Position numbers and translations under genes: made by a program
Shown here: positions 47,050 to 60,119 of the stretch, piece after piece
How the letters are laid out: each line of letters begins with the position of its first letter
Numbering within the stretch: the stretch's first letter is position 1
The notes under the pieces: generated by a model
Database searches by the model: none
What the model saw: only the letters and a program-made list of their open reading frames with translations
What the model was told of the DNA's origin: nothing
NCBI RefSeq assembly: GCF_019320115.1
Contig: NC_089591.1
Span: 58,951,702 to 59,015,701, forward strand
Source: Miscanthus floridulus
Lineage: Eukaryota; Streptophyta; Magnoliopsida; Poales; Poaceae
DNA: 64,000 nt
Reading direction: 5' to 3'

Positions 47050-47164
47050 CCTGTTCGCTGGTTGGTTTCTGAGCTGGTTTGAGCTGGCTGGTGCTGGTTT
47101 TATGTGAGAGGAAAATAATGTTGGTTGGCTGGTTTGGGCTGGTTGAAACCAACAAGCGAACAGG
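47050..47164. mobile_element. Short MITE (CCTGTTCGC family), copy 3
   Basis: Ends CCTGTTCGCTGG and, inverted, CCTGTTCGCTTG. The interior GGTTGGTTTC / CTGGTTTGAGCTGGCTGG is repetitive. It is related to 35825 and 41596. Confidence 0.6.
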
Positions 47165-49088
47165 GTGGTGAATGTTTAGTTTTTTTAGGAAATAATGTTA
47201 ATGTTTAGTTACTCAGTCGCTTGTCCACGAGTGCGTGCCTAGTAGCACTAAAAAGGGCTCCAAGGCATGGGCCGGCGCCCGCGGGCAAACGGCTCCCATT
47301 CCGGGCGGTGGCAGGAGGAAATGATGCACCAACCCCCGCCCCGCTCTGGTTCCGGTCCGGCGGCGCGCGCGCGACCGCAAGCGGACAGCGGGGGCGTTCA
47401 CACGGGCATCTACGGCAGGTGGGGCGCACGCGAGCACGGAAAGCGGCCTGCCGTTCCACTCTCTCTGAGTGAGAGAGGTTCGGTGCACCGCATTGCGTCG
47501 CTCGCCCCCCCGCGCATTATTGTGATAAGACTTGCCGGCCGGTACGGTGGGCTGTAAAGAATAGTGGCGTTGGCGTTCGTCCGTGTGGCAGGTTGCGCCG
47601 TGCATGCATCCACGGATTTGGATGGATAGGCTCGACAGGAGGGGGGCGGCGGCGGCGGCGGCTGCCACGCACTGCACACTGGCTCTCTTCAAACTGTACC
47701 AAGCAACAACCTGGCTGCGACGCTCGGGCGATGAGGCCAACGTGTTAAACGTGGGTGCATGGCTCATGACACATAGGAGTAAGTGTGGGGTCAGGCTGAT
47801 ACATACGATCACGTATATATTCACGTGTCACCAAGCTTTGATGTTTCTTCTTTCCTTTTTTATTTTTTATATAAAAATGGTCCAAGGCGAAACAAAGTCA
47901 TGTCTGTTCCAGGATACATATAGTACAACATATACAAATACTAGTTTGTGCTAATAACCTGCAGTGAGTGCCACCTGACTTTCCTCGCAGAATCTCTTAG
48001 TTTTCGTTGAAAGGGCTTGGATGACTTTACCACTCTGCCTACACCTCTCACCTCTTTTCCTTCTTTGAGAGGACGCGACGTGTAGTTTCATTTCTTTTTC
48101 ACTTGCTTTGGAGTTTGATCTCCCGGAAACTGGACCTCTCTTCCCACCACCACCACAGACCACACCCAGATCCAGTCACCCACGCACACCACAGAGGAAA
48201 AAAAAAGGAGAGAGAATTATGTCCTTGTCCCTATAAAAAGTTCGTTTCTTTTCTAGGCCCTTTTAGTTTTGAAGTTACCTATTTGGCCCGAAAACTATCT
48301 TTGGTTCCTTGCGTGGCACTTCTGTTAGTTTTGGCACTTAACAGGGTTACAACGATGATTTTATCTCCGGGTGCAAAATGAATCAATGTAGAGTTAAGTT
48401 TTTCTGTGTTTAATTTGGAGCAATATTTCAAATGGTTAAGCTTATCATAGTTGTATAAAATAAGGAACATATTATTTTTAAACATGGAAACATTTTGGCC
48501 CTGACTAAGTATTGCTGAAAATTAAACACAGACAAACTCTGCGTTGATATATCTTTCGCTAAGGGTAAAATCGTTATGTTGCTCCTGACTTATGACACCA
48601 TTAAGTCCCAGGGCTATATAAGGAACTAAATATAGCTTTTAGGATAAATAGGTAACTTCAAAAATAAAAAAGAAATCAATGAAGGAAGCGAAACTTTTTC
48701 TTAGAACCAAGGAAATAATTCTGTCATTAAAAAAAATCTTCTCCCTCATTCCGTCATGCGGCGATCGTGCGAAACGTACGGGCGCATAGTATTAAACTGC
48801 GGCGGGCCCCACTCAACCCGCCGGAATTGCAATGAGTGCTGGTGGTCACTACTCCAATTCCAAGCAGCCACTGAGTGGCCCAGCATTGCTCGTTTCGGCC
48901 TTTCGGGTGGTCCCTTCTCCGAGGTGGGAGCCCGGGCCCACCAAAAACCGCGAGGCGGCCCATCAATCAGCCCATCGCACCACCAGGCAGGCACGCGCTC
49001 CTCCTCGACGTCCGTTTCGCGGGCACCGTCACGCTCGTTTTGTATCGGCCGGAGAACACGGCTCGGCAGCGACGTTTCTAGTCTAGTA
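47165..49088. other. Intergenic, no gene supported
   Basis: GC-rich part 47220-47780 has long overlapping frames on both strands but no family motif. 47800-48750 is AT-rich. Nothing further can be assigned. Confidence 0.35.
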
Positions 49089-49374
49089 CTCCCTCCGGGC
49101 CGTTTTCTAAGGCACCAAGAGATGGATTCCAGATACCAAGGAGGAAATTATTCCATCCTCCTGATGGCTGATGCCATGCCAAGGTGCAGTGATGCCAAAC
49201 TATCCATGCGGTTGCAGTGATGCTTCGTGAAACGTAATGTGCAGCTAGCTGGCGCCTTCCTATACGTCAAGGAATCAAGGCCGCATGTAACGCTTGCTTC
49301 AAAACCGCATGCCTTACATCCTGGACTATAGGAAAACACACGAGAACGCCTTAGAAAACGGCCCGGAGGGGGGG
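49089..49374. mobile_element. Stowaway-like MITE with long, well-matched TIR
   Basis: TA on each side (49087-49088 and 49375-49376). The left end CTCCCTCCGGGCCGTTTTCT and the inverted right end CCCCTCCGGGCCGTTTTCT match over about 23 bp through AAGGC. Length is 286 bp. Confidence 0.8.
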
Positions 49375-51082
49375 TATCTCTATGTTCGGTTTGCATCCAC
49401 GCGTGCCTGCAGAACGTCATCACTCACCAATCACCACCCTGTGGCACCAAGCGGAGTAGGACGGCGACCGGACGATCCACCGAGCTAACGGACCACAGCT
49501 GAAGTGAAGTCGCCGGCGAAAGGTCTTCTGAAGCGATGGGCGCACACAGCACACAATGGCCTCACGCGCAAAGAAAGCAAAGCACCAGGCAACAACAGCC
49601 CAGCGTGTACAGCACTGGGAAAAACAATCGCTTTTGCACATCGACACCCCACACACATGACACACCTGAGAGGCTGAGGCCGGCGCAGATATTACTTGGA
49701 GCTGCGCTGGCTTTATCCAACTAGGATGAAGCAGAGCAAGAGAGGAACGAGTGAAAAAGAGGGAGCAGGAGCCACGATCCGACGCCTAAAGCCGGCCAGA
49801 ACCGGGGCGCTTTATTCGGTCCGGCCCACCGCCAAAAGATGCAGTTATTAGAGCAAAATATAGAGATGAATGAACCAACTTGGGCGCAGAATCTAACGCC
49901 TATCGTTCCTTCTCTTTCAGATCCCTCCAAGAGTCAAAACCATCCAAAAGCCGGGCGGGGGCCTCCGCTCCGGGACGACGAATGGATGGATGCCGCGCGC
50001 GGGGGGCTGGCCTGGGCGCGAGACCGCGAGTGCCACCCTGACAGAATCCACTTCGGGCACGGAGATTCCAGAGGCCACCCAGATACTATTCGCTCTCTTT
50101 CTTTCCCCGGCAGTGCGCTGGTGCTCCCGCAACTATGGGTGGCCGGCTTTCCCCGGCAGTGCGCTGGTGCCTGCAACTTGCTCGCCGCACCTGTCGTCAG
50201 TCCCTGCTCTGCTTGCCCTGCGATGCTGCGACTATGGATGAGTATGTGTGTGTGTGTGCGCGCGTGTGTTACCGGCATGGATCCGATCCGCCGAGGCGGG
50301 AGCTGCGCGATTCCATATATCCGTGTAAAGGAGGCCCTGAGATCGATTCCGATACCACTGCCGGACGGTATTCGCGTCGTCTTGAACGAATGACAGAGCT
50401 CTTGCACTTATCCGAGAAAAAATAGCACTACCGATTCCATTCCATATAGCCCCCCTAGCTAGCCCCTAGGCACCGAGGTTATCCGGTGCCTGTGCGAGTC
50501 TGAAAAAACAGAGAGACCACGCGCTTCGAGATGCTGCCTTCCCTGTACGTCTGCAGGCGTCGGACGTGACGTCGGGCGACGCCAGGCCAGAGCAATTTGG
50601 CCACCACCGCACGACGCCATCGGGCGAGATTGGCATCGGGCTCGTCACTCCGTGCTCACTCACTCGGGCCGCACTCGCTTTCTCCCTCGCAACGCATCGC
50701 AATTGCTGGGCGCAAAGGAGATCGACCTCATGGAGTCATGGTCATGGGTCATGGCAGACATGCACGGATTGCAGTATATAGGGAAAAGAATAATCATGGA
50801 GGGTTGAAAGCATGCGAGAATAAACGAGCTGGAATGAATGATAGGAGGCACCAGGGGCATGTGCAGCGTAAATAGAACGAGTAAACGGGGGCAGTGAAGG
50901 AGCGACTTCAAATCTGAAAATGTACTAGGATTCTCACGCTCAGATCTTGCGCCCATATGCATCCTGACATCTGACAGAGCAGACATAAAAGTCAACAAAC
51001 AGTTCAAGGTCACCGGGGTTCCATCGCAAGGTATCAGTTGAGCTACTGGGTACGAAATTACCTGATCTGAGATAGCAACCTA
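49375..51082. other. Intergenic, no gene supported
   Basis: GC-rich with overlapping frames but no recognisable domain. GTGCGCTGGTGC-containing segments repeat at about 50112 and 50160 (TTTCCCCGGCAGTGCGCTGG twice). Confidence 0.35.
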
Positions 51083-51307
51083 GGCCTGGTTTAGATAAGT
51101 TTTTTCACTTTCTCTCTATCACATCAAATCTTTAGACACATGCATAGAGTAGTAAATATAGATAAAAAAATAACTAATTACACAGTTTGATTATAAATTA
51201 CAAGACGAATCTTTTGAGCCTAGTTAGGCCATGATTGGACAATAATTGTCAAATACAAACGAAAGTGCTACAGTGCCAAATACTGATTCCTAACCTCAAT
51301 CTAAATA
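51083..51307. mobile_element. MITE related to 36121, opposite orientation
   Basis: GGCCTGGTTTAGAT at the left, then CACATGCATAGAGTAGTAAA, AACTAATTACACAGTTTG and GACGAATCTTTTGAGCC, the reverse complement of the 36121 element core. The right terminus is decayed (CCTCAATCTAAAT). Confidence 0.65.
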
Positions 51308-52576
51308 ATTTCCCGAGATAAGGCTGGCTAACACACCACAACCATACCAACGAGTCAACTCCTGATGCAACCATTCTCACGCCGCATAATCGAGTAAATA
51401 CAATTACACCATCGAGTAAATACATTATGGGACGATACTGGGGCGGCTCTTTCCTGGGGCAACAACAACAAACCATGAACGCAGTGGCATCAGCTCACCT
51501 TCTTCCATAGCCACGGTAGAGAACCCACCAGCGACCCAGTAATGCTGCCGAACACCACCACCTCTGCTTGGGCCGTCCCAGGTAACACGACCAGCAGCAG
51601 GAGGCTCGTCAGTTCTTCCTCCTTGACCCCCGTTCCCACTTCCCGGCGCCGCCGACGCTGCGTTCAGTTCTTCCTCCCTTTCGCTGTATTCAAGAATTTT
51701 CCGCTTGATGTTCTGCTTCTCCTCGTGCTCAGCGGCACTCTGCTGCTTCGTGCTCTGCACCAGTGGGCAGTCCCCCGGGATGAGCATTTGCTTTGTCTGC
51801 TGCTTGTGCCCTTTCTTCACAAGCACCTTGAAGCACACCTCGCTAGCACCACCGGATCCGGATTTGACTAACTCATCACACACGTTTTCTTTGTCCGCTG
51901 CTTCAGTAGTCATCAGGTCCTTTGACCCCTTGAAGGTACTCATTGGTTCCTTCATGTTCACAGTGGGCCTGGCCGGCTCCAACTTACGTGACTCCAAGCT
52001 TTCCAGAAGAATGGCTTTCAGCTCCCTGTCAAAGTCTTCTTGATCCTTAGGGTCAACTTGCACCTTCTTTTTTCGAACCTCAACAGTATCCTCTTCATCG
52101 GAACCAACAGGCACAGCAATGTCCTCAATGCGATCTTCATTTTCCAGCCTGCCATCCAATCTCTCTTCACGCAGAAAATCTTCCTCATCTTCATGACCAT
52201 TCCGATATCTGCTTGTGCTATCTGTGGAGTTCTCACCGTTTGGTGCTTCTTCATGGTCCCTACCATTTTTCTTGGATATATTTGCTGTCATCTTGTCATT
52301 GGCATCAAATACAACATTCTCAGATTGTTTCGACTGTGATTCGCTGTCCCAGTGATTTTCATCTCCACCTTTCCTGGCTGCAGCCACGTGCTCATTTTGT
52401 TCAAGCTCAACTAGCGCATTATTCAATCCTTCCAGAGATGAATGCCTAGTCATGTTGGGTCGCAGCTCAGCAAACATATCCTTCAGCACACACAAATGAA
52501 TCAGAATTCAGAAGCTACACCTATTGACTAGAATAGAACTCATGCTTTTTATTAAGTTTAGATGGAGCTTAGACTC

Positions 52577-52742
52577 GAAGGGCGGGCCTGGTGCAAGCGG
52601 TAGAGTCTTACCGTCTGTGACCGGAAGGTCCCGGGTTCGAGTCGCGGTCTCCTCGCATTGCCACGGGCGAGGGTAAGGCTTGCCACTGACATCCTTCTCC
52701 AGACCCCGCACAGAGCGGGAGCTCTCTGCACTGGGTATGCCC
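52577..52742 (+). mobile_element. tRNA-derived SINE, copy 1
   Basis: Flanked by a perfect 20-bp duplication TTTAGATGGAGCTTAGACTC at 52557-52576 and 52743-52762. Inside, TGGTGCAAGCGG (A box) and GGTTCGAGTC (B box) form a pol III promoter. The tail ends GGGTATGCC. It lies in the last intron of the UPF2 copy. Confidence 0.85.
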
Positions 52743-53604
52743 TTTAGATGGAGCTTAGACTCCACTAATAATGCCTGGAATTCGCAACCTCTACCAAGTT
52801 CGTGATGTTTAGAACAAGGACTAACCTGAACATCAAATTCTACATCGAGTGGTAACGGCCCTTTGCTGAGAGCATATCTTTGGAACAATAGAAAAAAACT
52901 GTCAAGCTTTCTTTTTGAAGAGCCTCTGGTAAAATAGTGACCACAAGTCTATAAAAGTGTAATGACCAGCCTGATTCTGAAAAAATCTTCGAGGGGATCG
53001 AGCAAATCTTGCTGCACAGGACACAAACAAAGGATGGTATGTTTTTGTAAATAAATAATAAACGTCGACACATAGATTATTAAAAATTTATACAATTAGG
53101 CGCCCACAAAGCATCAAAGATAATTGGTAAGAACAAAGTTCAGAAAAAATTATTAAACATGCAAACCAGGAATTCTAGATCCAAAGTATCCCAGAAAAAA
53201 AATGTGAGGCTCCTAGGTCATACAAGGTTTTGGAAGGAAACAGAAATGCATACCTTATACCTAACATGCTTCAGAATGGCAAGGCCAAAAGTTGGTTTAT
53301 TCAAGAATTTTATCTTACTAAGTGTGTGATCTTTTTAAGAAAAAATATTAAATCAGGATGCGAGCTGCAGAAATGCAGCACTTCCAAATTCCATAAGAAA
53401 AACTCAAGGAATACAGATGATAAGTTGCCTCCAATTTTGCTAGAGTAAAATTTTTACCTCAGATGTTCCATGACCAAATACAATAATAAGGTTTAGTGTC
53501 TCAAATATAACTGATGAATCAATGCACTCATAATTATATAGCTCTCCAAGGAATCGCATATGGGCAAGGCGCTGTTGCTGCATTGCATAGTCGTTTAGCT
53601 CAAG

Positions 53605-54899
53605 CAATGTTTTCAGATTGTATTATCGAGGCTAGTCGTATGACCACCGATCAGACGACTGGTCGATTAGTCGGTCCTAATCGGTCTAATCAGCTAGTCG
53701 GACATTTAGTCGTCCTTGTGCCTAGATGGCCTAATCGACCATGTATATACTATATATATGATGTAAATATATGTAAACATAGCCATAATAAATAGGTAAA
53801 TGTTAGAGGCAAGCAATCAAGCATAATTTGGCATGCAATCATGTTTGCAATGAATCATTATCATGGTGCTTTGGCCACTTACCTGTAACTGCTGCTTGTT
53901 GATGCCTGATGGTGAGTGCTGACTGCTGACTTGTGGTTGAATCTGAAATTACAAAGAAAGAAGATAATCAGTTAGATAGGCAAAATAACAGAAAAACAAA
54001 ACTATAAAGACTAAAGAAAATGTAAAGAGTAGTAGACAGTAGAGCATGGCAAAACAACTTAACCAAGTACACCAATTTATCAAATAAGAACTAACAGCAG
54101 TTTAGCAGTTTAGCACAGTGCACACTGTGCACAGCAGTTGGAGCAGCTGACGACGCTGAGGCAGCCCCTCCTGAGACAGCTTCATTCTCAGGTAGAATTA
54201 CCTCAACAACTGCACGCCGTCGAGCATCCTCTGCAGAGCGGCACAGCCACACAGATGTGTTACAAATTGGTGGCAACATGCAATACACAGCAGCAGAGTA
54301 GTAGACAGACAATAACCTTCAGAGGAGGCAGAGTGGTGGCTCATCTTGATGCTTGAGGCCTCCTGCGTCCGTCCTCCAGGCGTCGAGGAAGGAGCTCAGA
54401 GCGACAGAGCCTCAGAGGCGGACGGGGCTACTGGGTCCCGGCAGGGGAGGAGACAGGAGCGGACGCCGGCGAGGGGCGTGGACGGAGCTGCGGACGCCGG
54501 CAAGGGAAATCCAGAGAGGCAGGCCACAGCGGAGGAGACGCGGGCAGAGGTGCCGGCGGCTGCGAGAGAGAGCAGAGCCAGAGCGGGAGCTGGAAATGTG
54601 CCGAGCAGGAGCTGGAAATGTGCGGCGGCTGCAGCTCCTTCACTAGGTCACTCACTCACTCCTCTTCTTCTTACCCTAATGGGCCAGTTAAAGGTGGGCC
54701 GAATTCTTTAGCTGGGCCGAATTCTCCCTACCCAACTAGTCGTCCGGCTCGTCTGATCGGACGACTAATCGTGATTAGTCGCAACTTATCGTACGATAAG
54801 GTTTCTAATCGGTCTAAACTAATTGAGGGCCCTTATCGAGCACCGATAAGGACGACTAATCACGATTAATCGCGATTAGTCATCCGATCTGAAAACACT
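53605..54899. mobile_element. Non-autonomous hAT transposon inside a UPF2 exon
   Basis: Termini CAATGTTTTCAGAT and, inverted, CAGTGTTTTCAGAT. Subterminal regions are full of GACTAATC/GATTAGTC motifs (for example GACTAATCACGATTAATCGC near 54851), as in hAT elements. The target AGCTCAAG is at 53597-53604; the other copy at 54900-54903 is reduced to AGCG, consistent with an 8-bp duplication that lost four bases. Removing 53605-54899 and the remnant rejoins a 171-nt (57-codon) UPF2 exon. The GC-rich interior 54130-54650 encodes no recognised transposase. Confidence 0.8.
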
Positions 54900-57028
54900 G
54901 AGCGTCCAACTCTAATCTCCTCTAGCACCTGCGTCCAAATATAAAGGATAATATTAACATCTCCTGTGTGCTTTATAAAAAAAAACATCTCCGTGTGTAC
55001 ATGCATTAATTAAATGATGTTCATATTATGTTTCAAGTTGTTGCTTATGCAGATACCAGATTGTCAAAAGAAATTAAACTATTGATACTGCTTTAAGCTC
55101 GGCTATAGCTGACAATCTCAAATGTCCAATCACAAAAGAAGAAAACAGATGAAGGCAGTGTACAATTTGTTTTGATACGGGTTAAGCAAAATCAAAACAG
55201 CAAGTCAAGTACCAAACTCAGCATCCAAATCAAAGAAATGTGGTAACAGTACAAAAGTGCAGGATTAAGGCCCAATTCATGTTGTAAGTTTGCATGTCAT
55301 AAACATTTTCATGTGAAGTGAAAAGACAATTTTTCACTGCTCCTTGAATTGGAACAACTTCCCATTTCAACTAAAGTAACTCACCTCGTCTACCACAACC
55401 ACAGCAAAGTCATCATGATAGCGACTAAGACCAGCAGTGAGTAGAGCAATCAGGTGAACCTGGCTATACTTTCCCTTGTGGACCTTAAGAAAACACTTCA
55501 CAATGTACTGTTCACACTCTGCCCAAGGTAACTTGAGTAACTGAAGAAGAATATGTTGAACAGTTGTTTTGTAGATCTGAGAAAAGTAACCTCCTTATGT
55601 ACTGCAAGCATTAAAAACAATTAGTATATTGCACTTAATTTTTTATGTACAAGTAACCAGACTTTAGAGACTCTGGAGGAAAGCAAATCAGATTACAAAT
55701 GGAACCTTACTTGATGTAGAGGTGGTCGAACTTTAGATACCCTGGAAGATCTTTCTGGAGGTTTACATAGGTAATAGGCATTTTCTACAAGTGTGGTATG
55801 GTGTGCATCCAAATTCTTGACATTTTTCAATCTGTTCAGTATCTCCAACATGTTTGACATGCGAATTGTAGTTTCTCGTGAGCGATAAAGAAAACATCCA
55901 CAGGTCTCCAGAAGATTGCAGGCCACATCAATGTTATGATGAGTGAAATCATCTAAGCAAGCCTGAAAATATGGAAGGATTGCAAGACTAAGTTAAGCAC
56001 ATATGAAAGTATCTTGAGACCAAGTTAAGTTCAAAGTAATTTGAAGTGAAGAAAACATAACACAGTAGCTGATGTGAAGTAAAAACATAAACAAAGCCAT
56101 TACAAACTTTAAAAATTGGAGTGAGTAAGCTGGCAAATGCTAATTCCATATGCGAACTATGTGTAGATGTATATACCTTCAAACATCTAAAGACAAGGCA
56201 TGGTGGTGCAATTTTGAATTTGCACAGCTCTCCAATAAACCTAATGTTTCTAATTTTTGTTTCAATTTTGATCTGATCCTGAAAAAGGAACATAGTCGAT
56301 AACCAGAGTTAGCGCTGACGCAAGAACAGCAAAATATATTGCCATGGACTAAAGCAAGCTTTCTCCTGGTAACAAATGATACTGCACTATTAATATGAAC
56401 AAACCTTCTTGTTTATCAAAAAATTAAACTCCTCTTCAAGCATCGACAATAGCATACTTGGAAGACCCTTCATAAATGGGGACAATGTGGCAACTAATCG
56501 AGAATAGTAAGGTAGCAGTTCCAAAGAAGTCCTTGGAACACTGAATAAGGCTCGCACAAGTTTCTTCCTGTTTGCTTTAGAATTCAGGTAGCAAAACTCT
56601 ACCTGGAAAAAGGAAAATGAGTTTATAAAAGGGGCCTAACTGAGTAACTGACCCATATGTACAGAGAAAAAAAAATAGCAACTCTTCTTACCGTCAATTG
56701 ATCAATTAGATCACGGCTGCCACATCTTGGCAACTTCTGCAGCAGGCTATCCAAGCTTGCACCATCTATGCCTCGCACTTTCTCTCTTTCAGCACCATCT
56801 TTTCTGCTAACCTTTTCTTGATTTTTTTCTTTAGCCAATCTTTCTGTTTCTGTGTTCTCTCTATTCTTGGGTTCCTCATTTGCCATTCTGTCAGTTTGAT
56901 GTTCAGAGACAGCCGTTCCACCATTCTCTTGTACTTCAGTCTGTGGTTGCATGGAACACTCCTAATTAAACAAAACCAGTAAGCTTAGCAGTTAGTAAAG
57001 ACTAACTTAACTGAACATCACACCAAAG

Positions 57029-57190
57029 GGCGTACCCAGTGCAGAGAGCTCCCGCTCTGTGCGGGGTCTGGGGAAGGGTGTTAGTGGCAAGCCTTACCCT
57101 TGCCTGTGCAATGCGAGGAGACCGCGACTCGAACCCGGGACCTTCCGGTCACAGGCGGTAAGACTACCGCTTGCACCAGGCCCACCCGTC
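57029..57190 (-). mobile_element. tRNA-derived SINE, copy 2
   Basis: Same family as 52577-52742, inverted. Flanked by a perfect 20-bp duplication AACTGAACATCACACCAAAG at 57009-57028 and 57191-57210. The minus strand contains TGGTGCAAGCGG and GGGTTCGAGTCG. It is in a UPF2 intron. Confidence 0.85.
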
Positions 57191-57510
57191 AACTGAACAT
57201 CACACCAAAGAAGGAAAAACCTAGTTGGAGAAGGTGCGGCCATCATGCAAACGATAGAAACATTCATCTCTTCCAGAACAAAAGGTTGAAAAAGAAAATA
57301 AGTACAAAATAGGGTAGCTACAAAAGTGAATAGAAACTATATACTATAAGTGGAGATCAGCCAGACTACATACTGTAAGTTCAAAACTAGTAATGCATAT
57401 GTGTGTCAAGGCCTAAAAGTACAAGAGGGTCAGGGAAAAAGAGAAGAAAGAACTAAAAAAAAACAAAGGACTATGCCTGTGCCCCTGCCACCAAAGATTT
57501 AAAACCTTAA

Positions 57511-57649
57511 GGCCTTGTTCGGTTGCTCTCGAAATGAAAGGGATTGAAGGGGATTGGAGGGGGTTAAGGGGGATTTTGACTTGTAGGGAATTTAATCCCC
57601 CTCAATCCCTCCCAACCCCCTTGGTTTGGGGATCAAACAGAACAGGGCC
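57511..57649. mobile_element. Tourist-like MITE, 139 bp
   Basis: GGCCTTGTTCGGTT and, inverted, GGCCCTGTTCTGTT termini with TAA duplicated at 57508-57510 and 57650-57652. It is in a UPF2 intron. Confidence 0.75.
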
Positions 57650-58432
57650 TAAATGGGATTTTTTTGAAAAAAAAAAAGGAAAATGGGAGAAGAAGGAATG
57701 ACTAGATAGCTGCAAACTTGGAAGTCGCCATGACAATGTTTAAAACTTCAGTACATAAAGCCATAATCAAACCTTCTATTAATTCGTGAAAACAGTTACA
57801 GTGCAAAGTATTTGAGAGACTTACGTTAGATTGTTCATGAACCTTTTCATGTTGCTTTAGCAACTTCGGTTCAACTTCCCCCAGTAGTACAGCAGGCACA
57901 AATGCTCTGCTCAAAACAAATCGGTTACACAGGTGGAAAGAAAAATCACATTATAGAATTACTAACAATTTTGTAGTGTGTACAGAGAAGTAAAATATCA
58001 TTAGCAATCTAAGGAAAAACCTGAGATCAGATAAAGATTCATAGAAAGCCTTCGTGTCTTCGTCATCCCATATAAGTTGTACTGCAGAGGATTCTTTCCC
58101 AGAAGGAGGTAAGTTAGTGCCTGTGGTAACCCTAGTTGTATGTCCATCTTCTGGCATAACAGGAGGCTGCATATCAAGAGCTTCAGCTAAACTACAAGAC
58201 AATATATTCAAAATATTTGTAAGCACCATTATACACAGGCGATGTATATGGTACTTCCATTGTAGCAATGAGGTAAAGAAAAAACTGGACTATTTGCAAA
58301 GGTATAGCCTGTTTCTTTTTTATACTTCATGTAATAACTAGAAATGATATTCCTCAAAAGAAAGGAACTAAGATGGACTACCAGAAACTGCTAGCAACTA
58401 AGATGGTCTCCCAAAAATGTCACTCCCTCCGT

Positions 58433-58648
58433 CCCAAAATATTTGACATTTTCGGTTTGGACACAGGAATTAAGGATGAGTGAAAAGGTGTGGTACACAT
58501 AAAACAAAAAGGAGATATATATAGATGTATTGAGAAAAGAAAAAGGTACATTGAGAGAAGAGAAAGGTGCATTGGGAAGTGAGAAGGTCAAGTATTTTGG
58601 GACAAAATTTGAATCCTATAAGGTCAAGTATTTTGGAACGGGAGGGAG
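58433..58648. mobile_element. Stowaway-like MITE
   Basis: CTCCCTCCGTCCCAAAATAT at the left and, inverted, CTCCCTCCCGTTCCAAAATA at the right. Flanks are CA on both sides rather than TA. It is in a UPF2 intron. Confidence 0.7.
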
Positions 58649-60119
58649 CAAGTGGTTTAGAGTCAAAGGTTTTTATTAGCATAATTTCTGCTAGCTCCTA
58701 TCCTGGTGGGAAAATATTCTTTTCTACAAAAAATGAAAGTTTTACACTAAGAAAACAATCTGGATCGAAGACTGAAAAAACAGAGTAATTATTTTCCAAT
58801 TCAGTGCACAGAATAAAGGACTAGTTGTATGGATACATAACCAATTACTTAAGAAATAAATAAAACAAAGATGTTACTGCTCAAGAGAACTCACGAGGAA
58901 ACACAATGCAATAACTGATCGAAAGATCTTCGAAGCTTCTCATGTGATGCAGTATTTTCATCACTTAGTTCTCCTTTGGCATTCAAATTTTTTGCATTTT
59001 CTGACTCCATCACACAAAGAGACTGCATAGTTGAGTTGGTTGTTAATGCATAAGATGGTAGAGTACCACATAAACTAAAAAATACAGTAGGGCTCCACTA
59101 TTGTATTTCTCTAAAGAATACCGGGTTAGTAAAAAATATAGTTACCGCATGTTCTGACTGTAGAAGTTCGCTTGCTGCATCATAGTAAGAGTAAAAGGCT
59201 TTCTTGAAGAACCTCTTCTGATCATAAGTAATATTGAGGTCCATGAGGAACTGCAGCAGAGAAAATGAATCTAATGAGTAACCATGGCAACAGTAATAAA
59301 CCTAAGATTTGGAAAGACTGTTGCAGTGTTGCCTATGATGGAATTCAAGCACAAATAACACTTTGCATACATATCATTGTGCTACAAATAAAGGCCCAAG
59401 AGATGAATGTACTACAAATATAGAGACATTAGTCAAACTATCTTCCAGCATAATTTCAAGGTAAACCCTCCTGAATATAACTAGAAAGTATATTGTTAAT
59501 TTGCTACAGATAGAGATCTCCTGTGCCATCTAATGCTCAGTAAACGGGTTGCAGTAAAACTAAAATTTTCCTGACCTCATTATAAGCATCTTGCCCTTGT
59601 TGTTGCAGTCCAAGAAAAATCTTTCCTTGGCGAGCAAAACTAGCAAGGAGAGACAAATTTGTCTGAGTTGTTTCCCGGTCTTTCAAATGCTCCAGTGATG
59701 TAAGATCTTTTATAATGGTGGTGAAAGTACTAGCATCTTCAACAATTCCAACAAAATACAGTTCCATTAGAAGTTTTAGTGTGCTTCGCTTCTTCAAGGC
59801 TCCTGCATTCTTGTCTAAATCCGGTTCTCCAGACTTCCCAGGATAGAAGGTCTTTAGGAGTTCTTCAATAAGACAAGGAGAGAAGTCTATGTATCTTTGA
59901 TGGAGCAGTGAGCAAATCTACATTCCATGAGAATTCACCATAATATTAACAGTTTACAGACAAGAATAATATCGCCAAAAAAAATAAAATATAACCTATA
60001 TGTGTAATGCTGCACAACTCCATAAGCTAATAGCCTACAGATTTTGATGCCGATAAAAATTAGGGCAGCAGCATGCTTCACTTATACAGAACACATTGCT
60101 AATCCATGTATGAAATAAC

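Noticed and set aside
47205..47830. Long frames on both strands in a GC-rich patch
   Set aside because: Proline/arginine-rich translations without conserved blocks; no supporting gene structure.
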